Source: an uncultured candidate division Zixibacteria bacterium (GTDB lineage: Bacteria; Zixibacteria; MSB-5A5; GN15; FEB-12). Taken from it: 8,208 nt of DNA. The notes beneath the pieces were generated by a model. The model was not told the DNA's origin and made no database searches. It saw only the letters and a list, made by a program, of their open reading frames with translations. The stretch covers positions 1 through 8,208 of the forward strand of contig CAJVYT010000182.1 of the NCBI GenBank assembly GCA_913009765.1, read 5' to 3'. The translations under genes and the position numbers were made by a program. Shown here piece by piece: positions 1 to 4,432 of this stretch (positions are counted from its first letter, which is position 1; every line of letters begins with the position of its first letter).

Positions 1-56
1 GGATACGGCGACCACCGAAATCTACACTCTTCCCCTACACGACGCTCTTCCGATCT
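1..56 (+). other. Illumina P5/TruSeq adapter sequence (artefact)
   Basis: These 56 bases match the TruSeq universal (P5) adapter from its third base to its final CTCTTCCGATCT, with three substitutions at 1, 19 and 32. All three lie in the half far from the insert, as expected from low-quality read ends. This is not genomic DNA; the organism's sequence starts at 57. Confidence 0.97.
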
Positions 57-57
57 C

Positions 58-117
58 AACCTGACTGTTGAAACAGCCACAGAACTTAAAACCCAATTAG
101 ATAAGCTAAATAAGTAG
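58..117 (+). CDS. C-terminal end of a truncated protein
   Basis: An open frame runs from the adapter junction to a TAG at 115-117 and encodes about 19 residues ending in TELKTQLDKLNK. The charged, helix-forming composition looks like a genuine protein C-terminus. The 5' part is missing because the contig ends here. The stop codon lies inside the first bases of the palindromic repeat at 114-164 (gTAGggc), so the repeat supplies or overlaps the stop. Too little remains to assign a family. Confidence 0.45.
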   Translation, partial: NLTVETATELKTQLDKLNK

Positions 118-164
118 GGCGGGATATCTGTGATCCCGTCCTATATTGGCAGCATCTGCCCTAC
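114..164 (+). repeat. Composite palindromic repeat, copy 1 (shortened)
   Basis: Two adjacent hairpins bounded by GTAGGG and CCCTAC. The first pairs TAGGGCGGGA with TCCCGTCCTA (115-124 with 135-144, allowing one G-T pair). The second is a short GGCAG/CTGCC stem (148-152 with 156-160). The whole unit aligns with the reverse complement of 7690-7750, which has the same two hairpins in full; here the second stem has lost about 10 bases. Its first bases overlap the stop codon of the preceding gene. Confidence 0.85.
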
Positions 165-208
165 AAAACTATGACTCTGTACTGACAGGGCATTGAGGCT
201 GTCTCAAC

Positions 209-232
209 GGAACATAAGAATCTGTTCCCTAC
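209..232 (+). repeat. Small hairpin with the CCCTAC flank
   Basis: GGAACA (209-214) pairs with TGTTCC (223-228) and is followed directly by CTAC, giving the same CCCTAC border as the repeat units at 114-164 and 7690-7750. The stem sequence differs completely from those copies, so it looks like another member of a family with conserved ends and variable stems. Confidence 0.5.
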
Positions 233-252
233 AATCAGCTTTCAATAATGTC

Positions 253-374
253 ATTCCCAACTTGGAGACTGTGTCACAATACAAATTGTCTCCATGTTAT
301 GTCTGTTCCTGAAGCCACGAAGTGGGTTTGTGAACTGACATTGCCTATTGCGACACAGCCTCTTGATTGGGAAT
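253..374. repeat. 122-bp nested imperfect palindrome
   Basis: Two 29-base arms (253-281 and 346-374) are imperfect inverted copies; both include ATTCCCAA at the outer end and CTGTGTC plus CAATA at the inner end, seen on opposite strands. Inside them a second inverted pair (300-308 with 332-340, one mismatch) encloses a CCAC/GTGG hairpin at 315-325. The design suggests a cruciform-forming interspersed repeat or a decayed non-autonomous element. I see no target-site duplication. Confidence 0.7.
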
Positions 375-438
375 CCAGTAAAATTTGTCGGGTTCTACAT
401 CCACCTAACGGTGGCTGTTTGGAAAATTCTATAGGTCA

Positions 439-584
439 GTAGGTTGGTGTTCCGTTGGTTTGAAATCGTAAGATTTCAAAATCGAGAAACCCGACACATA
501 TTAAATAGCAGCTAACTTTATGTATAAACTAGAATGTTGGGTTTCTCACAATTATATTTTTTTAGAATCGGAACACCAACCTAC
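439..584. repeat. 146-bp element with perfect terminal inverted repeats and two internal hairpins
   Basis: The ends are a perfect 16-base inverted repeat, GTAGGTTGGTGTTCCG at 439-454 and its complement at 569-584. Inside lie a perfect 9-bp hairpin (459-467 with 472-480, loop GTAA) and a longer 13-bp stem (484-496 with 535-547, one G-T pair, 38-base loop). The whole can fold into a closed three-way junction. It has no coding content. It could be a MITE-like non-autonomous element, a REP-type repeat, or a structured RNA; no flanking direct repeat is visible. Confidence 0.8.
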
Positions 585-723
585 ACAACTAATTTCTGTC
601 AATTGCAGGTTGAATTCGCTTAAACTGACAAAATTGCTATAAGCGGCAAAAATAATTCCTATTTTTTAAAGACAAATTGAATCTATTCTCATATATTCAT
701 TGTACTATAAATAAGGAGCAGAA

Positions 724-1140
724 ATGAAAATAGAAATGAACTGGGCAGGCGGAATGAAATTTGAATCAACCTCTGCCTTTGGACATCACATAGCAACCGA
801 TGTAGCTATACAACATGGCGGCAGTTCGGACGGATACAAACCAACTGAGCTTATTTTGTACGGCATAGCAGGTTGTACCGGAGTCGATATAATCCGTCTT
901 ATGAAAAAACAGCGGCAGGAAATAACCGGTTTAAAAATTGAGGTCATTGCTCATCAACAAGATGACTATCCAAAACCATTTCACACTTTTGAGGTAAAGT
1001 TTACTGCTACAGGCAAAAATCTTGAAGATAAAAGATTAAAAAAAGCTATAAATATGTCGGAAGAAAAATATTGTGTCGTCAGCCAAACAATGCAGGAAAA
1101 AGCAGAAATAAAAACAAGTTATGAAATTATAAACGAATAA
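724..1140 (+). CDS. OsmC/Ohr-like family protein
   Basis: This 138-residue protein has the length and layout of OsmC-superfamily proteins, small cytoplasmic alpha/beta proteins that in characterised members reduce organic peroxides with a pair of cysteines. Both expected cysteines are visible: C51 in GIAGCTGVD at the start of the central helix, and C117 in EEKYCVVSQTM near the C-terminus. The N-terminus (MKIEMNWAGGMKFES) is the usual leading strand pair, and the short form resembles the YhfA-type subgroup more than classical Ohr, so actual peroxidase activity is not assured. The start is well placed behind AAGGAG at 713-718, five bases away. The next gene begins 117 bases downstream, so it may or may not share the transcript with DUF302, but the thiol theme is shared. 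Confidence 0.9.
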   Translation: MKIEMNWAGGMKFESTSAFGHHIATDVAIQHGGSSDGYKPTELILYGIAGCTGVDIIRLMKKQRQEITGLKIEVIAHQQDDYPKPFHTFEVKFTATGKNLEDKRLKKAINMSEEKYCVVSQTMQEKAEIKTSYEIINE

Positions 1141-1159
1141 TTCATTAAATGGAACATTT

Positions 1160-1176
1160 TTCGACTCTGTTCAGTA
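1160..1176 (+). repeat. 17-base dispersed motif, copy 1
   Basis: TTCGACTCTGTTCAGTA matches 7669-7685 (TTCGACTCCGCTCAGTA) at 15 of 17 positions, both differences being C/T. It lies in the spacer between the OsmC-like and DUF302 genes, and both copies are on the plus strand. It looks like a small interspersed genomic repeat; no function is evident. Confidence 0.6.
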
Positions 1177-1257
1177 TGACCATTAAAAAAAATTTGAATC
1201 ATTTTGGACAAAATAGAATCATATAAGCAGCAACAAAAAGAAAAAAGGAAAAACAAA

Positions 1258-1647
1258 ATGGAAAACAACACAACGTATACAAAAAACTCATCAAAATCAT
1301 TTGATGATACAATTGCATCACTTGAAAAAAATGTCGCCGATAACATGTTTCGGGTTTTATACACTCATAATGTAACCGCAACATTAGCTGAAAAAGAATT
1401 TGAAATCAATCCGCTAAAAATAGTGGAAGTCTGCAACGCCGGATTTGCTTTTAAAGCTTTAAGCATTGACCCTTCTGTTGCACTCTTTATGCCGTGTAAA
1501 TATATCGTAGCTGAAAATGATGGTGTCGTTTTGGTAACTCTCTTTTTACCGTCTGTTATTTCCACATTTTTACAAAACGATAAACTTCAAGAATTTGCTC
1601 AAGATGTAGAAGTTAAATTGAAACATATTTTGGATATTTCTGTTTAG
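1258..1647 (+). CDS. DUF302 domain protein
   Basis: A 129-residue protein with the DUF302 hallmarks: an N-terminal helix with the 'S-F-D-D-T-I-A-S-L' pattern (about 14-22), a strand with H37-N-V-T-A-T-L, then KIVEVCNAGFAFKAL (54-68) and ALFMPCKYIV (75-84), ending in a helix. C59 and C80 are the positions usually written VCNP and LPC in this family. The molecular role of DUF302 is not firmly established; members are often found near thiol, sulfur or metal genes. I chose the ATG at 1258, preceded by AAAGGAAAAAC, over a TTG 54 bases upstream whose extra residues are a low-complexity run of Lys and Gln. It ends 6 bases before the next gene, so co-transcription and probably translational coupling are likely. 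There is no signal peptide, so I expect a cytoplasmic protein. Confidence 0.85.
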   Translation: MENNTTYTKNSSKSFDDTIASLEKNVADNMFRVLYTHNVTATLAEKEFEINPLKIVEVCNAGFAFKALSIDPSVALFMPCKYIVAENDGVVLVTLFLPSVISTFLQNDKLQEFAQDVEVKLKHILDISV

Positions 1648-1653
1648 AATAAG

Positions 1654-1827
1654 ATGAAAAAATTAAAAAGGATATCACTATTTGTCAGCATCGGAATGAT
1701 TCTTGGTTATGCGTTTTATTCTGTTGTATGTGCAATAGGTTCAACTTGACACTTAACTTCAAATCCGTATCCAATGTTGTTGTTTGGTGCTGTTGCCGGT
1801 CTGGTGATGTCGTTTGATAAAAAATAG
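1654..1827 (+). CDS. Small two-helix membrane protein with in-frame TGA; candidate selenoprotein (DUF6132-like)
   Basis: The frame starts at ATG 1654, reads 31 codons, meets TGA at 1747-1749, then continues for 25 sense codons to TAG at 1825-1827. The first part gives a basic start (MKKLKR) and a membrane helix (about 7-28) ending in C26. The second part gives HLTSNPYPMLLFGAVAGLVM, that is, a polar loop and a second helix, followed by a charged end (DKK). From memory, small two-helix proteins annotated DUF6132 carry a conserved 'TCPITSNP'-like segment between their helices, and the TGA here (codon 32) falls on that cysteine. That would make it selenocysteine. The gene lies 6 bases after DUF302 and 11 bases before the zinc-ribbon gene; this packing only makes sense if the reading continues to 1827. 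The start has no clear Shine-Dalgarno. A weak hairpin (1771-1774 with 1784-1787) lies 21 bases beyond the TGA, which does not prove a bacterial SECIS. The alternatives are a nonsense mutation or a base error. Confidence 0.55.
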
Positions 1828-1838
1828 AAAATTTGATT

Positions 1839-2042
1839 ATGCCGATTTTTGAATACAAATGCACAGAGTGCAATAATAATTTTGAGGAGCTTGTTTTTGG
1901 CTCTCAAACTGTTGTCTGCCCAAAATGCAAATCTGAAAAGGTTGAAAAACAGATTTCAAGTTTTTCCTCAACTGCAAGCGGCAGCTCAACAACATCACGC
2001 AGCACATCATCAGGCGGCTGCGGCTCATCGGGTTTTAGCTGA
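1839..2042 (+). CDS. FmdB-type zinc ribbon protein
   Basis: This 67-residue protein begins MPIFEYKCTEC, the standard opening of the FmdB/CxxC zinc-ribbon family. Two CxxC knuckles, C8-C11 and C27-C30 (CPKC), would bind one zinc ion. The rest is a Ser/Thr/Gly-rich tail ending GGCGSSGFS, also typical. Members are called putative regulatory proteins by analogy with the FmdB locus, but their biochemistry is poorly known. I chose the ATG at 1839 because it gives the family's exact N-terminus; the in-frame TTG two codons earlier adds nothing. The start is 11 bases after the preceding gene and has no clear Shine-Dalgarno, suggesting coupled translation. It ends with TGA followed two codons later by TAG; the GF(S/T) ending is normal for the family, so the TGA is taken as a real stop here. 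Confidence 0.88.
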   Translation: MPIFEYKCTECNNNFEELVFGSQTVVCPKCKSEKVEKQISSFSSTASGSSTTSRSTSSGGCGSSGFS

Positions 2043-2130
2043 GGATAGACAATTGTTTCGTCGTGTACGAAAAATATTGGAATCTAAAATTGATTGCCTC
2101 AAATTAGCAAAATAGTTTTTTGTAGTAACC

Positions 2131-2961
2131 CTACATCTGCTCAACACAGCCGGCTATTAAATTACGGAGTTTGGGTTCGGCTTCGCCGGCGATACGGATA
2201 ACATCTTCAATTGAACAGGGATGCATATTATCAGGCAGACCCATATCGGTAATAATTGAAAAAGCCAACACTCTGTTGCTCTGATGATGGGCTGCGATTA
2301 CTTCGGGAATTGTCGACATACCAACCGCATCGGCACCAAACCGACGAAACATGCGATACTCCGCCGCTGTCTCAAGACACGGTCCGGTCACCGCAAGGTA
2401 GACACCCTCTTGGAGCCGTAAGCTTTGTTTGAGGGCAACATCTTTAGCAAGTTGCTGATATTTATTGTTATAGACTTCATACATATCAGGAAAACGTGGT
2501 CCCCATTTGTTGTCGTTAGCACCTATAAGAGGGTTGCCCGGGAAAAAGTTTATGTGATCTTTTATAAGCATCACATCGCCGGCTGCAAAATTTGGGTTTA
2601 ATCCGCCTGCCGCATTGGAGACTATAATTGTTTCCATGCCGAGTGCTTTCATAACCCGCACCGGAAAAACTATCTGTTGAAATGAATAGCCTTCATAAAA
2701 ATGAAACCGTCCCTGCATACATACAACTTTTTTCCCTTTTAAATTTCCAAACAGCAAACGTCCATGATGTGACTCTACTGTTGAAATCGGGAAATTTGGA
2801 ATATTATCATAATCAACCGAACCAATCATTTCGATACCATCAACTAATGACCCCAATCCGGTACCTAAGATAATGCCTATTGACGGCGTGAAATCTATTT
2901 TAGATTTTATAAAATCGACCGCTTCGTTTAGTTCTTTATGAAATTGTTTTATTTCAGACAT
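2131..2961 (-). CDS. punA: Purine nucleoside phosphorylase (trimeric, PNP-I family)
   Basis: A cytoplasmic enzyme of purine salvage that splits purine nucleosides with phosphate into free base and ribose-1-phosphate. The 276 residues match the trimeric class. Visible landmarks are the GTGLG phosphate loop (33-37), ESHHGRL (63-69), QGRFHFYEGY (83-92), SNAAGG (115-120), GPCLETAAEYRMF (193-205) and GADAVGMSTIPEV (209-221). E197 matches human E201, which contacts the base, and M215 matches human M219. The residue matching human N243 is Asp (D239 in SIITD), which may change the preference towards 6-aminopurines. The start at 2961 follows GGAG (2968-2971 on this strand) by six bases; an ATG nine codons upstream adds unusual residues and is rejected. 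It is transcribed away from the HAD gene and converges on the zinc-ribbon gene. I see no clear terminator in the 88 bases between their ends. The symbol is given at family level. Confidence 0.92.
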   Translation of the reverse strand: MSEIKQFHKELNEAVDFIKSKIDFTPSIGIILGTGLGSLVDGIEMIGSVDYDNIPNFPISTVESHHGRLLFGNLKGKKVVCMQGRFHFYEGYSFQQIVFPVRVMKALGMETIIVSNAAGGLNPNFAAGDVMLIKDHINFFPGNPLIGANDNKWGPRFPDMYEVYNNKYQQLAKDVALKQSLRLQEGVYLAVTGPCLETAAEYRMFRRFGADAVGMSTIPEVIAAHHQSNRVLAFSIITDMGLPDNMHPCSIEDVIRIAGEAEPKLRNLIAGCVEQM

Positions 2962-2993
2962 CTGTATCTCCAACTTGATAGTAATCAATATGA

Positions 2994-3043
2994 GCTGTCA
3001 GGAACCTTTCTTGACAGCATTTCATCAGGAGTGGGTTCCTGAC
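2994..3043. repeat. Overlapping inverted repeats in the divergent spacer
   Basis: GTCAGGAACC at 2997-3006 is exactly complementary to GGTTCCTGAC at 3034-3043. Within the same stretch GCTGTCA (2994-3000) pairs with TGACAGC (3012-3018), and TCAGGA (3025-3030) pairs with TCCTGA (3037-3042). The long stem cannot form together with either short hairpin. It lies between the divergent PNP and HAD genes, in the untranslated leader of PNP if that transcript starts upstream. It may be a dispersed palindromic repeat, an operator or an RNA switch. Confidence 0.7.
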
Positions 3044-3077
3044 GACGCAATAGTAGAATATACATAATTAAACAAAC

Positions 3078-3106
3078 TTGTCAGCAGAATATTTTATCAG
3101 TATTAT
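3078..3106 (+). promoter_or_regulatory. Sigma-70-like promoter for the HAD gene, probably leaderless
   Basis: TTGTCA (3078-3083) and TATTAT (3101-3106) each match the consensus at five of six positions and are exactly 17 bases apart. The -10 box ends seven bases before the ATG at 3114, so transcription would start at or within a base or two of the start codon. No Shine-Dalgarno is present, which agrees with a leaderless message. Confidence 0.6.
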
Positions 3107-3113
3107 TTGAATT

Positions 3114-3755
3114 ATGATTTCTACTATTATTTGCGACATGGACGGGCTTTTATCTGACACAGAAACTTTGCACTTAAAAGCGTATCAGCAAACTTTAGCT
3201 CATTTTGGAGTTACACTCACAGACCAAGAATATATTGATTTATGGATTCGCGATGGGCAGGGTATCGCACAGTTTGTTGAAAGGGAACAACTCGCACTTG
3301 ACCCTGTTGAAGTGCATAATCATAAGTTAAACATCTTTTGGGATATGCTTCATACCGATTTACAAGAGATGCCCTTTGCACTTGATTTTTTAGAGCGGAT
3401 GAAAGGAAACTATCGACTTTTGCTGGCATCAAACTCATACAGTAAAAATGTCCTGCATATTATTAAAAAGTTAAAGATGTCACACTTTTTTGAAATGGTT
3501 GCTCATAAAGAGTCAGTCACAAAAACAAAACCATCCCCTGATATATTTTTGTACTTAACAAACAAACTCAAAATCAACCCAACCGAATGTGTTGTCATCG
3601 AAGATGCCCAAAAAGGGATAATCGCTGCTCATACAGCAGGTATGAAATCAATCGCCGTTCCAAATAGTCATACTTCAGGTAATGATTTTTCACTCGCCGA
3701 CAAAATAGTATCAAGTTTACAAGAGATAAATATAGAAATGATAGACTCGCTTTAA
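3114..3755 (+). CDS. HAD-superfamily hydrolase, beta-phosphoglucomutase/phosphatase-like
   Basis: A 213-residue cytoplasmic HAD protein of subfamily IA. Motif I is DMDGLLSDTE with the nucleophile D8 and the acid/base D10. A helical cap follows (about 16-85). Motif II is LLLASNS with S106, motif III is KTKPSPDIF with K139, and motif IV is VIEDAQKGI with E163-D164 binding magnesium. All catalytic residues are present, so it should be an active phosphatase or phosphomutase on a small phosphorylated metabolite, perhaps a sugar phosphate; the substrate cannot be read from the sequence. Length and start are normal for the family. The gene has no Shine-Dalgarno but a good promoter directly upstream. 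The NTPase gene follows after 62 bases on the same strand. A link with the divergent nucleoside phosphorylase through sugar phosphate metabolism is possible but unproven. Confidence 0.92.
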   Translation: MISTIICDMDGLLSDTETLHLKAYQQTLAHFGVTLTDQEYIDLWIRDGQGIAQFVEREQLALDPVEVHNHKLNIFWDMLHTDLQEMPFALDFLERMKGNYRLLLASNSYSKNVLHIIKKLKMSHFFEMVAHKESVTKTKPSPDIFLYLTNKLKINPTECVVIEDAQKGIIAAHTAGMKSIAVPNSHTSGNDFSLADKIVSSLQEINIEMIDSL

Positions 3756-3781
3756 AAATATTACTAATTAATTTTGACAGA

Positions 3782-3808
3782 TTGACATTGAATCAACAAT
3801 TATATTAA
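3782..3808 (+). promoter_or_regulatory. Possible leaderless promoter for the NTPase gene
   Basis: A perfect TTGACA (3782-3787) ends 30 bases before the ATG at 3818, the same distance as in the HAD promoter. The best -10 candidate is TATTAA (3803-3808) with a short 15-base spacer, four of six matches. A second TTGACA is found at 3774-3779. The gene lacks a Shine-Dalgarno. Confidence 0.35.
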
Positions 3809-3817
3809 CTATATCTT

Positions 3818-4354
3818 ATGATACACCGAATAGTTATAACCGGAGCTCCCGCATCGGGAAAAACACTTTTTTTTGAACGAGCAAAAAATGAACTGTTTTT
3901 ATCTGATTTTATTTTTTTTGATGAGCTTGCTCGTCAACTTTTAATAGAAAATCAGAACTACCGTACAAATTGGGACAAATTTCATATTGATATTTATAAT
4001 CGCCAAATAGAACGCGAGAAACAAAATAAGTCCAAATCGTTTATCACCGACCGAGGTACTGTTGACACTTTTGCATTTCACCCTCAAACAGCGAAACAAG
4101 TCAACTCAACAATTGAGAGAGAATATAACCGTTACACAACTGTTATACTGCTTGAGAGTTCTGCAAATTTGGGTGATAAATTTTATAAAACAGATTTAAT
4201 CCGTAACGAAACAGCTGCCGAAGCATTAAAAATTGAAAAAAAACTACAACTTTCCTGGTCTTCCCATCCAAAATACTATTGCATCAAGGCTGATAGTTCA
4301 ATTGAGAAAAAATACAGTGAATTTATAAAAAGACTAAAGAGAACAATAACTTAG
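3818..4354 (+). CDS. Small P-loop NTPase, AAA_28-like
   Basis: A 178-residue protein with a P-loop at the extreme N-terminus: RIVITGAPASGKT, Walker A 9-16 with K15 and T16. DELARQLL (35-42) and SFITDRGTVDTFAF (74-87) match the pattern of the AAA_28 family, where the DRG segment follows the second core strand and carries the acidic residue near the nucleotide; D78 is the best candidate. Relatives include the kinase-like domain of NadR and many uncharacterised ATPases, so a small-molecule kinase or nucleotide-dependent regulator is plausible, but I cannot name a substrate. The rest is charged and helical with no membrane segment. It lies 62 bases after the HAD gene and 78 before the M1-like gene, and has its own candidate promoter. 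The start is fixed by the Walker A position. Confidence 0.8.
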   Translation: MIHRIVITGAPASGKTLFFERAKNELFLSDFIFFDELARQLLIENQNYRTNWDKFHIDIYNRQIEREKQNKSKSFITDRGTVDTFAFHPQTAKQVNSTIEREYNRYTTVILLESSANLGDKFYKTDLIRNETAAEALKIEKKLQLSWSSHPKYYCIKADSSIEKKYSEFIKRLKRTIT

Positions 4355-4432
4355 AAAATATAATTAACAAAATATCGTTTTTTTCGTCTTAATAATAAAC
4401 GTTATGCGTAAAAAACTCAGGAAGGTTTAAAA

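Larger units (their letters stand above)
118..723. other. Gene-free, repeat-rich spacer
   Basis: I find no convincing gene in these 600 bases. Besides the separately listed repeats, there are small hairpins such as CCACC/GGTGG at 401-405 and 410-414, and CGCTTA/TAAGCG at 617-622 and 640-645. The only sizeable open frame (248-442) is laid over two arms of an inverted repeat and has no protein-like features. The part from about 585 to 723 must contain the promoter for the OsmC-like gene. TATAAA at 706-711 and TATATT at 692-697 are possible -10 boxes, but neither has a good -35 partner, so I do not call a promoter. Confidence 0.6.

Noticed and set aside
248..442. A 64-codon plus-strand open frame in the first spacer
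   Set aside because: It has no ribosome site or family resemblance, and it runs across both arms of the 253-374 palindrome, so it is repeat DNA that happens to be open.
114..584. A CRISPR array in the repeat-rich spacer
   Set aside because: The repeats are inverted and palindromic with unequal lengths, not regularly spaced direct repeats, and no cas gene is present.
1747..1749. A changed genetic code with TGA as Trp or Gly
   Set aside because: The long genes have many Trp codons, all TGG, with no internal TGA, and the zinc-ribbon gene ends normally with TGA. A reassigned code would show TGA widely.
1119..1907. Several antisense frames on the minus strand
   Set aside because: They lie opposite the DUF302, small membrane protein and zinc-ribbon genes, have no ribosome sites and no recognisable domains.
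2040..2048. Readthrough of the FmdB stop (TGA GGA TAG) giving a second selenoprotein
   Set aside because: Proteins of this family commonly end in GFS or GFT, so the TGA is in the expected stop position and the extension would add only two residues.
2056..2072. Hairpin TTTCGT/ACGAAA after the FmdB gene as a terminator
   Set aside because: The stem is only 6 bp and AT-rich, and no T run follows on the plus strand; it could be chance.
1849..2115. An 88-codon frame rich in Ala, Gln and His
   Set aside because: It is a shifted frame over the FmdB-type gene; the composition is caused by that gene's Ser/Gly codons.
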